Assembly: GCF_030540825.1 (NCBI RefSeq)
Contig: NZ_JAUOEO010000001.1
Span: 2,019,001 to 2,083,000 of the forward strand
Source of the DNA: Flavivirga spongiicola
GTDB lineage: Bacteria; Bacteroidota; Bacteroidia; Flavobacteriales; Flavobacteriaceae
Direction: 5' to 3'
DNA length: 64,000 nt
Shown here one piece after another: positions 35,966-45,912 of the stretch; position 1 is the first letter of the stretch; every line of letters starts with the position of its first letter. The notes below the pieces were generated by a model that did not search any database, was not told where the DNA came from, and saw only the letters and a list, made by a program, of their open reading frames with translations. The position numbers and the translations under genes were made by a program.

Positions 35966-37393
35966 ATGAAAAATATAAAATTCACATATAGAAAAATGAT
36001 ATTCCTCTTAGGATGCATTTTTACAATTGTAGTTAGTTGTGAAAGAGAACTTTCAGATGAAGCAGTTTTTGCAACATTTCCAGCAACAGCAGAGATATTT
36101 ATAGATGCTCCTGTTGGCTTGGGAACTAATTTTTATTTTCCTTACAATGGGTCAAAAGCTACAGCTTGGTCTGTTGATGACGAAGTAAGTTATGATGGTA
36201 CAGCATCCATGCGGTTCGACGTACCAAACGCAAACGACCCAGATGGAAATTATGCAGGTGCTATTTTTAGAATTGATGGAGAAGGTTCTGGTAGAGATTT
36301 ATCAGGTTTTGATGCCTTAACTTTTTGGGCTAAAGCATCTCAAGCAGTAACCATAGGTGAAATTGGCTTTGGTGAAGACTTTGGGGAGAATAAATATGTT
36401 ACGACCCGAACCAATATCGATTTAACCACAAATTGGGTGAAGTATGTAGTGCCGATTCCAGATCCATCTAAACTTATTCAGGAACGTGGTATGTTAAGAT
36501 ATTCCGCAGGAGGAATAGGTCCAGTTGGTAGTGAAGTAGGATATACCTTTTGGATTGATGAAGTTAAGTTTGAAAAACTTGGAACCGTAGCACAGCCGCA
36601 ACCTGTTATTTTAAACGGTCAGGATGTTATACAACAAACATTTAATGGAAGCATAATAAATTTAGCCGCTAGTGGTCTTACACAAACATTTAATGTAAGT
36701 GGCAGCAATGTAACAGTAAACACGACACCGGCATATTTCTTATTTGCATCATCAGACCCTAGTGTTGCCGGGGTAGATGAAAACGGATTGGTGACTATAC
36801 TCAAAAAAGGTACGGCAAATGTAACGGGTGAATTGGCAGGTGTTATGGCAGAAGGTTCTTTAGAAGTAACTTCCAGTGGTAATTTACCAGCATCGCCGGT
36901 ACCCATGGATCCGGCAGCCAATGTTAAGTCCATATACAGTGATGCCTATACAGCAGTAACAGGTGCTAATTTTAATCCTGGTTTTGGAGGTTCTACGACA
37001 CAAACTTCTGAAGCAGATTTAAATGGTAATAAAGTTCAAATCTATACTAATAACAATTTCACAGGAATCATTTTTAACAGTACTGTGGATGCATCAACAC
37101 TGAGTCATCTTCATATTGATATTTACACACAGCAAGCTAGTACCAGTGTTGAAATACAAATACGAGATGTAGGCGCAAACGGAGAAATAGAAACAAATGT
37201 TTTTACAGGTTTTCCTGATGGAGATGATAAAGACTTCAGGTTCACAGCTTCAGGTTTAACATCTGGAACGTGGACATCTGTGGAGATTCCTTTAGACGGT
37301 GACCTTTCCTCTCAAAAGAACAATTTAGGTGCTCTTATATTGGCAGGTGGTCCTGATTTTATATTGGATAATATATACTTCTATACAGAATAA
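35966..37393 (+). CDS. Glycan-binding lipoprotein with Ig-like and terminal beta-sandwich modules
   Basis: I start the gene at the ATG at 35966, 13 nt after the previous stop. An earlier in-frame start at 35888 lies inside that gene. The 475-residue product has the lipobox IVVSCERE, a jelly-roll-type module (about 25-195, ending YTFWIDEVKFEKL), a BIG2-like Ig domain (about 210-300) and a C-terminal module (about 310-475, from VKSIYSDAYT to FILDNIYFYTE). The C-terminal module is related to the second module of the secreted protein at 54174. It likely binds glucan at the surface, as part of unit 2. Confidence 0.75.
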   Translation: MKNIKFTYRKMIFLLGCIFTIVVSCERELSDEAVFATFPATAEIFIDAPVGLGTNFYFPYNGSKATAWSVDDEVSYDGTASMRFDVPNANDPDGNYAGAIFRIDGEGSGRDLSGFDALTFWAKASQAVTIGEIGFGEDFGENKYVTTRTNIDLTTNWVKYVVPIPDPSKLIQERGMLRYSAGGIGPVGSEVGYTFWIDEVKFEKLGTVAQPQPVILNGQDVIQQTFNGSIINLAASGLTQTFNVSGSNVTVNTTPAYFLFASSDPSVAGVDENGLVTILKKGTANVTGELAGVMAEGSLEVTSSGNLPASPVPMDPAANVKSIYSDAYTAVTGANFNPGFGGSTTQTSEADLNGNKVQIYTNNNFTGIIFNSTVDASTLSHLHIDIYTQQASTSVEIQIRDVGANGEIETNVFTGFPDGDDKDFRFTASGLTSGTWTSVEIPLDGDLSSQKNNLGALILAGGPDFILDNIYFYTE

Positions 37394-37425
37394 GCTAGAT
37401 AACATAAATTTTAAAAAGAAATAAT

Positions 37426-38280
37426 ATGATTAAAAAGCATAAATATAAATGGAGAACAAAAGAAGCATTAATGATGGTGCTCTCAATAGTTTCCTTTTTT
37501 GTGATATCTGGTTGTGAAACTGATGATACACAAACAGTTGCAACCTTTACAGAGCTTGTCATGGCAGATGAGTTTAACGTAGATGGTGCTCCAGATTCTT
37601 CAATTTGGGGATATAATATTGGAACGGGCGAAAACGGTTGGGGTAATAATGAATTGCAGTATTACACGGATCGTTCAGATAATGTTACCGTCCAAAATGG
37701 TGTATTGATTATTACGGCAAAACAAGAAGCGTTTGACGGTTCTTCATACACTTCTGCGAGACTGCTCACTAAAGGTAAGTTTGAACAAACTTATGGTCGA
37801 TTTGAAGCCCGTATTAGAGTGCCTTATGGTAAAGGGCTTTGGCCAGCATTTTGGTTGTTGGGAGATGACTCTAACGGAGCTGAGGTTTGGCCACAAATAG
37901 GCGAAATAGATATTATGGAATATGTGGGCGATAAACCGTCTAGAATGTTTGGTACCGTTCACGGACCTGGTTATTCAGGCGGAGAGTCCATAAGTAAGTC
38001 ATATGAGTTAGAGAATGATAGATTTGATACCGGATTTCACGTTTTCGGAATAGAATGGGGTCCCGATTATATCAATTATTATGTGGACAATGTATTATAC
38101 AACCAAATAACACCGGAAGATGTTCCGGGCGAATGGGTGTTTAATCGTGGTCCTTTCTATATCATATTGAACGTAGCAGTAGGTGGAGCTTTACCAGGTA
38201 ACCCTAACTCAGAAACCGTTTTCCCTCAAACCATGCTTGTAGATTATGTAAGAGTATATAAGAATAGTAACAACCAATAA
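37426..38280 (+). CDS. GH16 laminarinase lipoprotein (endo-beta-1,3-glucanase)
   Basis: The 284-residue protein has a lipoprotein signal (FFVISGCETDD, Cys30) and a single GH16 domain. The catalytic motif is EIDIMEYVG, with E160 as nucleophile, D162 and E165 as acid/base. Flanking landmarks are GWGNNELQYYTDR, ARLLTKGKFEQTYGRFEAR and the LWPAFWLLG strand. The sequence belongs to the laminarinase branch, cleaving internal beta-1,3 bonds with retention. As a lipoprotein it probably sits on the outer surface and produces oligomers for SusCD. There is no extra binding module in this protein; those are on its neighbours. Confidence 0.95.
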   Translation: MIKKHKYKWRTKEALMMVLSIVSFFVISGCETDDTQTVATFTELVMADEFNVDGAPDSSIWGYNIGTGENGWGNNELQYYTDRSDNVTVQNGVLIITAKQEAFDGSSYTSARLLTKGKFEQTYGRFEARIRVPYGKGLWPAFWLLGDDSNGAEVWPQIGEIDIMEYVGDKPSRMFGTVHGPGYSGGESISKSYELENDRFDTGFHVFGIEWGPDYINYYVDNVLYNQITPEDVPGEWVFNRGPFYIILNVAVGGALPGNPNSETVFPQTMLVDYVRVYKNSNNQ

Positions 38281-38290
38281 AAAAAAGACA

Positions 38291-40999
38291 ATGAAAAAAT
38301 TATTAGGAACACTTAAACAAATAGCAGTACTTATTCTGGCGATAGCTTTTATAGGTTGTGAAGACGATGATGTGGTTTTGCCAAAAGTTGTTGCTGGCTT
38401 TACTTATACAGTTAATATAGATACAGGAACCGTTACGTTCATAAATATTTCTGAAAACGCCAATACCTATACGTGGGATTTTGGCGATAATTCTACATCA
38501 ACTTTAAATAATCCAATAAAAACTTATGAGAATGGTACGTATACCGTAGTATTGAATGCTAATAATGTAGCCGGAGCTTCAGATGTTTTTCAAGATGACA
38601 TTACCATTTTAATTCCTGAAATCGCTACTATACCAATTTCATTCGATGGTGCAAATACTAACTATGATGCCGAGTTATTCGGAGGCGCTTCTTTTGCTAT
38701 AGTTGACAATCCAGATCCGTCTGGAGCCAATCCAAATGCGTCTAAGGTTGGTGAAATAACAAATAGCGGCGCACAATGGGAAGGGCTCTATTTTGACTTA
38801 GGAGCACCTTTAAGCTTAGAGACTCAAAAGACTATTAAAATGCTTTTTTGGTCTAATACGCCAATTGATGTTTTAGTAAAATTAGAAGAAGGAACAGGTG
38901 CAGATGTTGAAGCTACGGCCAGTCATGGTGGTACAGGTTGGGAAGAAATGTATTTTACCTTTGATTCGGCAGCAAGCTATTCAAGATTTACCATGTTTGT
39001 TGATGGAGCCGGTACAACGGACGGGAAGTTTTATTTTGATGATATTTCTCAAATTGATACTGCCGATATTCCATGTCAGCAAACCATGCTTGAGTTACCA
39101 ATAGATTTTGATTGTAATGGTATTGCATATACAGATAAAATTGTAGGGAATGTTTCTTTTGACGTTGTTGATAACCCAGAACTTTCAGGCATTAATAGTG
39201 AAGCTTCTAAAGTTGGGAAAATTACAAATGTTGGAGCCAATTGGGAAAATGCATTCTTTAATTTAGATACACCAATAGATTTTACAACAGACAAAGGTGT
39301 TAAATTAAAATTGTTTTCAGATCAAGCTTTGCCATTAAAATTAAAGTTCGAAGATGGTACAGAAGATCCCGTTGAAGCGGATGTAAATCACACAGGTTCT
39401 GGATGGGAAGAATTAACCTTTACTTTGACATCTACAGCGTCATATAACGATATGATACTTTTTGTTGATGGTCCGGGTACAGCTGTAGGCACTTTTTATA
39501 TTGATGATATAGAACAGGTAGCTGGAACACCTCCACCGCCAGCATGTACTGAAACTATGCTAGTTTTACCAACAGATTTCGATTGTAATGGTATTGACTA
39601 TGTATCTAAAGATTCCGGAGATGTAGCTTTTGAAGTTATAGATAATCCTGAATTATCGGGAATAAATGCAACACCTTCAAAAGTTGCGAAATTGGTATTT
39701 GATTCAAATCAACCATGGGAGAATATGAATTTAACTTATGATACTCCTATAAGTTTTGCAACAGATAAAGTTATTAAGTTTAAAATGTTCTCATCTTCAG
39801 CAAGAGCTGTAAAGTTAAAGTTTGAAGGTGGTGGCCCTGCTACAGAAACGGATGTAAACCATACAGGTTCTGGTTGGGAAGAGTTGGAATTTACAATGAA
39901 TTCTTCTGATTCATTTACGAATTTAATTGTATTTGTTGATGGAGGTTCTAATACCGTGGGGACATTCTATATAGATGATATTGAACAAGTATCTTCTGGC
40001 GGCGGCGGTACATGTACTGAAACCATGTTGTCATTACCAATAGACTTCGATTGTGAAGGCATAGACTATGTATCTAAAGATACTGGAGATGTTGCTTTCG
40101 AAGTAGTTGATAACCCTGAGTTATCAGGCATTAATGCAACACCTTCTATGGTTGGAAAAATGGTTTTTGATTCAAATCAGCCATGGGAAAACATGAATTT
40201 AAATTTAGACACCCCTATAAGTTTTGCAACGGATAAAAGTATTAAACTTAAGCTATTCTCTAACACTGCAAGAGTAATAAAATTAAAGGTTGAAACAGGA
40301 GGAACCCCAGATGAGAATGATCAAAATCATACCGGATCTGGATGGGAAGAGTTAACGTTTACGCTAACAACTAGCGAGTCATTTTCTAACCTCATCGTAT
40401 TTGTTGATGGAGGTTCTAACACCGCTGGAACATTTTATATAGATGATATTGAACAGGTTAGTTCTGGCGGCGGCGGCGGTTCTTGCCCAGCACCTCCAGC
40501 AGGTGAGTTTATAGCAGATGGTGATTTTGAAGCCAATGCTGGATGTTGGGAGCTCATAGATAATGGCGGTACAGTAACAATTTCTACAACCATTAATAAT
40601 GGTGGGAGTAATTCGGGTCAAATAAAAACAGCACCAACAAGAAACCCAGCTTTAAAGCAAACAAGGTTTGGTGTAGGAGTCATTCAGCCAAATACAACTT
40701 ATGAGGTTAAGTTCGATATTCAGGCAAATGCTAGCGATATGCCAGCAGACGGTGCCGTTTTCCAAGCGTTTACATTTTCTGAGCCAGCAGAAGGTTCAAC
40801 AGATCCTGCTGCACAGCATATTTTGGTAGCAGGAGATGCCAGTTTTCCAACAACCTGGGAAACCAGAACATACACTTTTACTACCGCTGGTAATGTAGAT
40901 GGTGGATTATCCTTATTGCTAGAATTGGTTTGTGGTGGAGCAGGCACATGTACAGGAACTGTTAATATTGATAACGTTTCTGTTAAAGTTGCACCTTAA
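38291..40999 (+). CDS. PKD-domain lipoprotein with tandem binding modules
   Basis: The 902-residue lipoprotein (lipobox IAFIGCEDDD) has one PKD domain (about 30-105, with YTWDFGDNSTSTLNNPIKTY), four modules of about 145-155 residues (about 115-265, 268-415, 420-570, 575-725), and a C-terminal CBM4/9-like module (about 735-902). The four modules share F.......F.V.DNPELSG.N....KVG, W...., HTGSGWEELTFT and TFYIDDIEQV. They are related to those of the proteins at 29006 and 54174. Proline- or glycine-rich linkers (GTPPPPACTETM, SSGGGGTCTETM) precede modules 3 and 4, and another glycine-rich linker precedes the C-terminal module. It is probably a multivalent surface glucan-binding protein working with the GH16 enzyme, 10 nt upstream. 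Confidence 0.75.
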   Translation: MKKLLGTLKQIAVLILAIAFIGCEDDDVVLPKVVAGFTYTVNIDTGTVTFINISENANTYTWDFGDNSTSTLNNPIKTYENGTYTVVLNANNVAGASDVFQDDITILIPEIATIPISFDGANTNYDAELFGGASFAIVDNPDPSGANPNASKVGEITNSGAQWEGLYFDLGAPLSLETQKTIKMLFWSNTPIDVLVKLEEGTGADVEATASHGGTGWEEMYFTFDSAASYSRFTMFVDGAGTTDGKFYFDDISQIDTADIPCQQTMLELPIDFDCNGIAYTDKIVGNVSFDVVDNPELSGINSEASKVGKITNVGANWENAFFNLDTPIDFTTDKGVKLKLFSDQALPLKLKFEDGTEDPVEADVNHTGSGWEELTFTLTSTASYNDMILFVDGPGTAVGTFYIDDIEQVAGTPPPPACTETMLVLPTDFDCNGIDYVSKDSGDVAFEVIDNPELSGINATPSKVAKLVFDSNQPWENMNLTYDTPISFATDKVIKFKMFSSSARAVKLKFEGGGPATETDVNHTGSGWEELEFTMNSSDSFTNLIVFVDGGSNTVGTFYIDDIEQVSSGGGGTCTETMLSLPIDFDCEGIDYVSKDTGDVAFEVVDNPELSGINATPSMVGKMVFDSNQPWENMNLNLDTPISFATDKSIKLKLFSNTARVIKLKVETGGTPDENDQNHTGSGWEELTFTLTTSESFSNLIVFVDGGSNTAGTFYIDDIEQVSSGGGGGSCPAPPAGEFIADGDFEANAGCWELIDNGGTVTISTTINNGGSNSGQIKTAPTRNPALKQTRFGVGVIQPNTTYEVKFDIQANASDMPADGAVFQAFTFSEPAEGSTDPAAQHILVAGDASFPTTWETRTYTFTTAGNVDGGLSLLLELVCGGAGTCTGTVNIDNVSVKVAP

Positions 41000-41040
41000 C
41001 CCAACTAGATAAGAAATTTAGAATAATTAATATAAAAGTA

Positions 41041-41086
41041 ATAAAAAAGGCCGGCACTAAGCTATGTTATAACTGGTCTTTTTTAT
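41041..41086 (+). terminator. Intrinsic terminator ending unit 2
   Basis: ATAAAAAAGGCCGG (41041-41054) pairs with CTGGTCTTTTTTAT (41073-41086) using two G-U pairs, with a loop of 18 nt and a T run inside the distal arm. It may only partly stop transcription into the phosphorylase gene 56 nt downstream, as no other strong promoter is seen in this gap. Confidence 0.7.
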
Positions 41087-41141
41087 TTCAAAATTGCAAA
41101 TGAAGGGTGTAAAAACCTAATAAACATAGGGAGATAAAATA

Positions 41142-44100
41142 ATGAATCAAACCATTTATAATAGAGAAGATACGGCTACAAAACCATCAAATAAAATAAC
41201 TGGAAAACTAGTTAGCTTTGATAATGAAACGTATTACAAGATCTCAAATAGCGATGCGATGCGTCCATTTTTCATGAGTATTGTAAGCGATTCAAACCAT
41301 TGGATGTTTATATCCAGTAATGGCGGTTTATCTGCGGGAAGAAAAAATTCTGAATCTTCATTGTTTCCGTATTATACAGACGATAAAATAACAGAATCGG
41401 CGGATATTACAGGAAGTAAAACCATATTCCAGATTCATTTAGGTAGAGAAACTTATATATGGGAGCCTTTTTCAATACGTCAAATGGGGGTTTATGAAAC
41501 ATCAAGAAATTTATATAAAAACAGTTTTGGAAACAAAATCATTTTTGAAGAAATAAACCTTGATTTGGGATTAACTTTCAGATACCAATGGAGCTCTAGT
41601 AATCAATTTGGTTTTGTAAAAAAGTCAACATTGATAAACAATTCTGATTCTAAAATTCGAATTACTCTATTAGACGGATTACAAAACATCTTACCTGCAG
41701 GCGTTACTTCCGATTTACAAAACAGTAGAAGTAATTTAGTTGATGCTTACAAGAAAAGTGAATTATTACCCGACGTTGGTTTAGGCATTTTTACATTGAG
41801 TGCTGTAATAGTTGACAAAGCAGAACCTAGTGAAGCATTAAAGTCTAACACCGTTTGGTCTGTTGGCCTTGAAAACCCCATTCATTTAATGTCGTCATTG
41901 CAGCTTGATAGCTTTAGAGAAAAGAATGCTTTAATACAAGAAGTTGATGTAAAAGCTGAAAAAGGGGCTTATTTTATTTCTTCCAGTATAGACTTAGCAT
42001 CAAATTCAGAAAAAAACTGGCTATTTGTTGCTAACGTAAACCAATCTATTTCAGGTATTAATCAAATCTCAAAAATCATTAAAAATGAAAAAGACATATC
42101 TAGTCTTATTCAAAAAGATATTGATGCTGGAACCGAAAATTTAATTCAATTAACAGCAGCGGCAGATGGGTTACAACTAACAGCAGATCCTTTAATAAAC
42201 ACAAGACATTTTTCAAACACACTATTCAATATTATGCGTGGAGGTGTTTTTGATGATAATTACAATATTGAAAAAACAGATTTTGTAAAATATATAGCAA
42301 ATGCGAACAAAGAATTTTTCAATAAAAAAGAAAATCAGTTAAAGAATTTACCAGCACTATTCACGCTTAACTATTTAAAAAATCTGGCAGAACAAGATGT
42401 AGATGACACTTTTAAGCGCCTTAGTTTTGAATACTTACCCTTAAAGTTTAGCAGAAGACATGGAGACCCTAGTCGACCTTGGAATAAGTTCTCAATAAAT
42501 ACCCATAGTGAAACTGATGGCTCTAAGATCTTAGATTATGAAGGAAACTGGCGAGATATTTTTCAAAATTGGGAAGCCTTAGCACATTCATATCCAGAGT
42601 TTATAGAGAGTATGATCCATAAGTTTTTAAACGCCACAACATTTGAAGGCTACAATCCGTATCGTGTTACAAAAGATGGTTTCGATTGGGAAATCATAGA
42701 AGAAAACGATCCGTGGTCCTATATTGGATATTGGGGAGATCATCAAATTATTTACCTATTAAAATTTCTGGAGTTTATAGAAGACCATTACCCTAACAAA
42801 CTTGAAGAACGTTTTAATCAGAACATTTTTGTTTACGCCAATGTCCCTTATAAAATAAAGAGTTATCAAGAAACGCTTATTAATCCTAAAGACACTATTG
42901 ATTTTGATTATGAGCTAGATGCAAAAATTAATGAAACAAAACAAAAATTAGGAGCAGATGGTACGCTATTAAGAGATAAAAATGATGCTATCTATAAAGT
43001 TAATTTAATTGAAAAATTAATAGCAACTGTATTAGCCAAAGTATCAAACTTTATTCCAGAAGGTGGTATTTGGTTAAACACGCAAAGACCAGAATGGAAT
43101 GACGCCAACAATGCGCTAGTAGGTAATGGCGTATCTATGGTAACGCTATATTATTTAAATCGTTTTTTAAACTTCTTTGAAAAGATTCTCGACAAATCAA
43201 AAACAAGCCAAGTTGATATTTCTATAGAACTAAAAACATGCTTTGATGCCGTTGTTTCAACACTTGAAACGAATAAACACATCCTTTCAGGAAAAGTATC
43301 CGATAAAAACAGAAAAACAGTTTTAGACGGCCTGGGATTAGCAGGAAGTAAGTACAGAACAACTGTTTACAATAATGGTTTTACAGGTAACAAATTTGTT
43401 ATAACAAAAACGGCGCTTCTAAGCTTTATAAAAACTACAAAAACCTATCTACAACATACCATTGATGCTAATAAGCGTTCGGACCATATGTTTCACGCCT
43501 ATAACTTGATGACCGTTGAAAATGACAAGGAGGTATCTATATCCTATTTACCAGAAATGCTGGAAGGGCAAGTAGCCGCTTTAAGCTCAGGTTATCTATC
43601 GCCAAAAGAAGCTTTAACACTGTTAGATGGTTTAAAAAAGAGTGCGCTCTTTAGAAGTGATCAGTATAGCTATATTTTATATCCAGATAAAGAATTACCT
43701 CGATTTGACAAGAAAAATAATATTCCTTCAAAAAAAGTAGAGCAGTCCAATTTACTAAAACAATTAGTAAAAGATGGAAACACATCTATTATAGAAAAGG
43801 ATGATTTAGGAGGCTATCATTTTAACAGTAATTTCAACAACGCAAGAAGTTTAAAAGATGCTCTGGCAGGCTTACCTAAAGACACTTATCAATTTTTGAT
43901 AAAAAAAGACACCGAACTATTACTAGACATCTTTGAAGACATTTTCGATCATAAATCATTCACAGGACGTTCAGGAACATTTTTTGGTTACGAAGGTCTC
44001 GGGTCTATTTATTGGCATATGGTTTCCAAATTATTACTAGCAGTTCAAGAAAATTGTTTGTTAGCCATAAACAACAATCAAAGCGAAAAGCTTATAGGGA

Positions 44101-44600
44101 AACTATTAGACCATTATTACGAAATAAATGCAGGCATCGGTGTACATAAATCACCCAAATTATACGGTGCTTTTCCAACAGATCCATATTCACATACACC
44201 AGCTACCAAAGGCGCTCAACAACCAGGAATGACCGGTCAGGTTAAAGAAGATATTTTAAGCAGATTTGGTGAACTAGGTGTTTTTGTAAACAATGGTCGC
44301 ATCACTTTTAACCCACATTTATTACGTAAAGAAGAATTTTTAAAAATCCCAAAAATTTTCACCTATACAGATGTTAAAAAGATGGAATGGGAAATGCTAT
44401 TAGAAGCAAATACACTTTGCTTTACCTACTGCCAAGTACCTATAAAATATCAGCTTTCAAATAAAGATAGCTTACAAGTCTTTTTTAATAATAATAGACA
44501 ATTGAATTTTGATGATCTAAGTCTTATCTCAGAAATATCAAAATCAATTTTTCAAAGAAAGGGCGAAGTAACTCAAATAAATGTATTGCTAAAAAGATAA
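41142..44600 (+). CDS. GH149-like beta-1,3-oligoglucan phosphorylase
   Basis: The 1152-residue protein has no signal peptide, so it acts in the cytoplasm. The size, the N-terminal opening with MRPFFMSIVSDSNHWMF and SSNGGLSAGRKN, and the central WLNTQRPEWNDANNALVGNG match GH149, a phosphorylase family related to GH94. D654 in EWNDANN aligns with the catalytic aspartate of GH94 phosphorylases. GH149 enzymes convert beta-1,3-glucan oligomers plus phosphate into glucose-1-phosphate, saving ATP. Position next to GH17 and GH30 genes supports a laminarin-oligomer substrate. GH161 is another large phosphorylase family to consider, but less likely. Confidence 0.8.
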   Translation: MNQTIYNREDTATKPSNKITGKLVSFDNETYYKISNSDAMRPFFMSIVSDSNHWMFISSNGGLSAGRKNSESSLFPYYTDDKITESADITGSKTIFQIHLGRETYIWEPFSIRQMGVYETSRNLYKNSFGNKIIFEEINLDLGLTFRYQWSSSNQFGFVKKSTLINNSDSKIRITLLDGLQNILPAGVTSDLQNSRSNLVDAYKKSELLPDVGLGIFTLSAVIVDKAEPSEALKSNTVWSVGLENPIHLMSSLQLDSFREKNALIQEVDVKAEKGAYFISSSIDLASNSEKNWLFVANVNQSISGINQISKIIKNEKDISSLIQKDIDAGTENLIQLTAAADGLQLTADPLINTRHFSNTLFNIMRGGVFDDNYNIEKTDFVKYIANANKEFFNKKENQLKNLPALFTLNYLKNLAEQDVDDTFKRLSFEYLPLKFSRRHGDPSRPWNKFSINTHSETDGSKILDYEGNWRDIFQNWEALAHSYPEFIESMIHKFLNATTFEGYNPYRVTKDGFDWEIIEENDPWSYIGYWGDHQIIYLLKFLEFIEDHYPNKLEERFNQNIFVYANVPYKIKSYQETLINPKDTIDFDYELDAKINETKQKLGADGTLLRDKNDAIYKVNLIEKLIATVLAKVSNFIPEGGIWLNTQRPEWNDANNALVGNGVSMVTLYYLNRFLNFFEKILDKSKTSQVDISIELKTCFDAVVSTLETNKHILSGKVSDKNRKTVLDGLGLAGSKYRTTVYNNGFTGNKFVITKTALLSFIKTTKTYLQHTIDANKRSDHMFHAYNLMTVENDKEVSISYLPEMLEGQVAALSSGYLSPKEALTLLDGLKKSALFRSDQYSYILYPDKELPRFDKKNNIPSKKVEQSNLLKQLVKDGNTSIIEKDDLGGYHFNSNFNNARSLKDALAGLPKDTYQFLIKKDTELLLDIFEDIFDHKSFTGRSGTFFGYEGLGSIYWHMVSKLLLAVQENCLLAINNNQSEKLIGKLLDHYYEINAGIGVHKSPKLYGAFPTDPYSHTPATKGAQQPGMTGQVKEDILSRFGELGVFVNNGRITFNPHLLRKEEFLKIPKIFTYTDVKKMEWEMLLEANTLCFTYCQVPIKYQLSNKDSLQVFFNNNRQLNFDDLSLISEISKSIFQRKGEVTQINVLLKR

Positions 44601-44610
44601 GAGCAAACGA

Positions 44611-45900
44611 ATGAAAACTAACTTAAAAATATCCCTATTACTAACCATTTTCATGGCAATAATGGGATGTACAAATAAGTCTAAAAAAGTAACAGAAAAA
44701 GTGATTAAAAAGAAACATATAACTGCAGCAGACATTTTAGGTAATCCAGAATACCTCGCTATTTCCTATGGGGGTTACAGACAAAAAACACGTGATGTGC
44801 AACCTACTATAGAACAGCTAAAAGAAGATATGAAAATTTTGGCCGCTATGGGTATTAAAATATTACGAACCTACAATGTACAACTGCAGCAAGCTCCCAA
44901 TATATTAAAAGCCATAAGAGCATTAAAAAGCGAAGACTCTAATTTTGAAATGTATATGATGTTAGGCGCTTGGATAGATTGTCAAAACGCATGGACAGAT
45001 AAAGCACCAGATCATGAAGTAGAGAGTGAGGCCAACGCAGCGGAAATTGATAGAGCCGTCGCTTTAGCAAAAGCATACCCAGATATAGTTAAAATTATAG
45101 CTGTTGGAAATGAAGCCATGGTAAATTGGGCAACAAGTTATTTTGTGCGTCCAAATGTGATATTAAAGTGGGTGACTCACTTACAAGAATTAAAAACATC
45201 TGGCGAGCTTCCAGAAACATTATGGATAACCAGTTCAGATGATTTTTCTTCTTGGGGTGGTGGCGATTCTAGTTACCATACAGAAGATTTAGAAAAACTA
45301 ATCCATGCAGTCGATTATGTTTCTATGCACACCTATCCTATGCATAACTCTCACTATAACCCTGCCTTTTGGTTTGTTCCAGAAAACGAAAACAACCTTT
45401 CTGAACAAGAAAAAATCGAGTCTGCGATGCAGCGTGCTCTAAATTTTTCAAAAACACAATACGATAGTGTTTCAAACTATATGAAAAGTTTAGGTATAAA
45501 AAAACCCATACACATAGGAGAAACAGGTTGGTCTACCGTGTCTAATGGTCACTATGGCTCAAAAGGGTCGAGAGCAACAGACGAATATAAATCTGGCCGT
45601 TACCATGAATTGATGAGAGATTGGACTAACAAAGCGAATATTTCTTGCTTTTATTTCGAGGCTTTTGACGAGAAATGGAAAGATGCTGCTAACAAATTAG
45701 GATCGGAAAATCATTTTGGTTTAATCAATTTAAAAGGACAAGCAAAATATGCGCTTTGGGATTTGGTTGATCAGGGTGTATTCGATGGATTAACAAGAGA
45801 TGGAAATCCAATAACGAAAACCTACAATGGAGACAAAGCAGCTTTAATGCAAGATGTTTTAGTGCCTCCAACTTCTGTAGAGTTTAGTATGGCACATTAA
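44611..45900 (+). CDS. GH17 glycoside hydrolase, lipoprotein
   Basis: The 429-residue protein has the lipobox FMAIMGCTNKS (Cys20) and a GH17 TIM barrel. The acid/base is E168 in AVGNEAMVNW, and the nucleophile is E304 in HIGETGWST, both at the standard strand ends. GH17 enzymes act on beta-1,3-glucan; bacterial members of laminarin loci release oligomers from it. The lipid anchor places it in the periplasm or on the outer membrane. It is 10 nt after the phosphorylase gene and 12 nt before the GH30 gene, thus in unit 3. Confidence 0.9.
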   Translation: MKTNLKISLLLTIFMAIMGCTNKSKKVTEKVIKKKHITAADILGNPEYLAISYGGYRQKTRDVQPTIEQLKEDMKILAAMGIKILRTYNVQLQQAPNILKAIRALKSEDSNFEMYMMLGAWIDCQNAWTDKAPDHEVESEANAAEIDRAVALAKAYPDIVKIIAVGNEAMVNWATSYFVRPNVILKWVTHLQELKTSGELPETLWITSSDDFSSWGGGDSSYHTEDLEKLIHAVDYVSMHTYPMHNSHYNPAFWFVPENENNLSEQEKIESAMQRALNFSKTQYDSVSNYMKSLGIKKPIHIGETGWSTVSNGHYGSKGSRATDEYKSGRYHELMRDWTNKANISCFYFEAFDEKWKDAANKLGSENHFGLINLKGQAKYALWDLVDQGVFDGLTRDGNPITKTYNGDKAALMQDVLVPPTSVEFSMAH

Positions 45901-45912
45901 AATTTATAATAA

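Noticed and set aside
38640..40480. Tandem repeats considered as a CRISPR or satellite array
   Set aside because: The repeats are about 450 bp, in frame and encode protein modules of the PKD lipoprotein.
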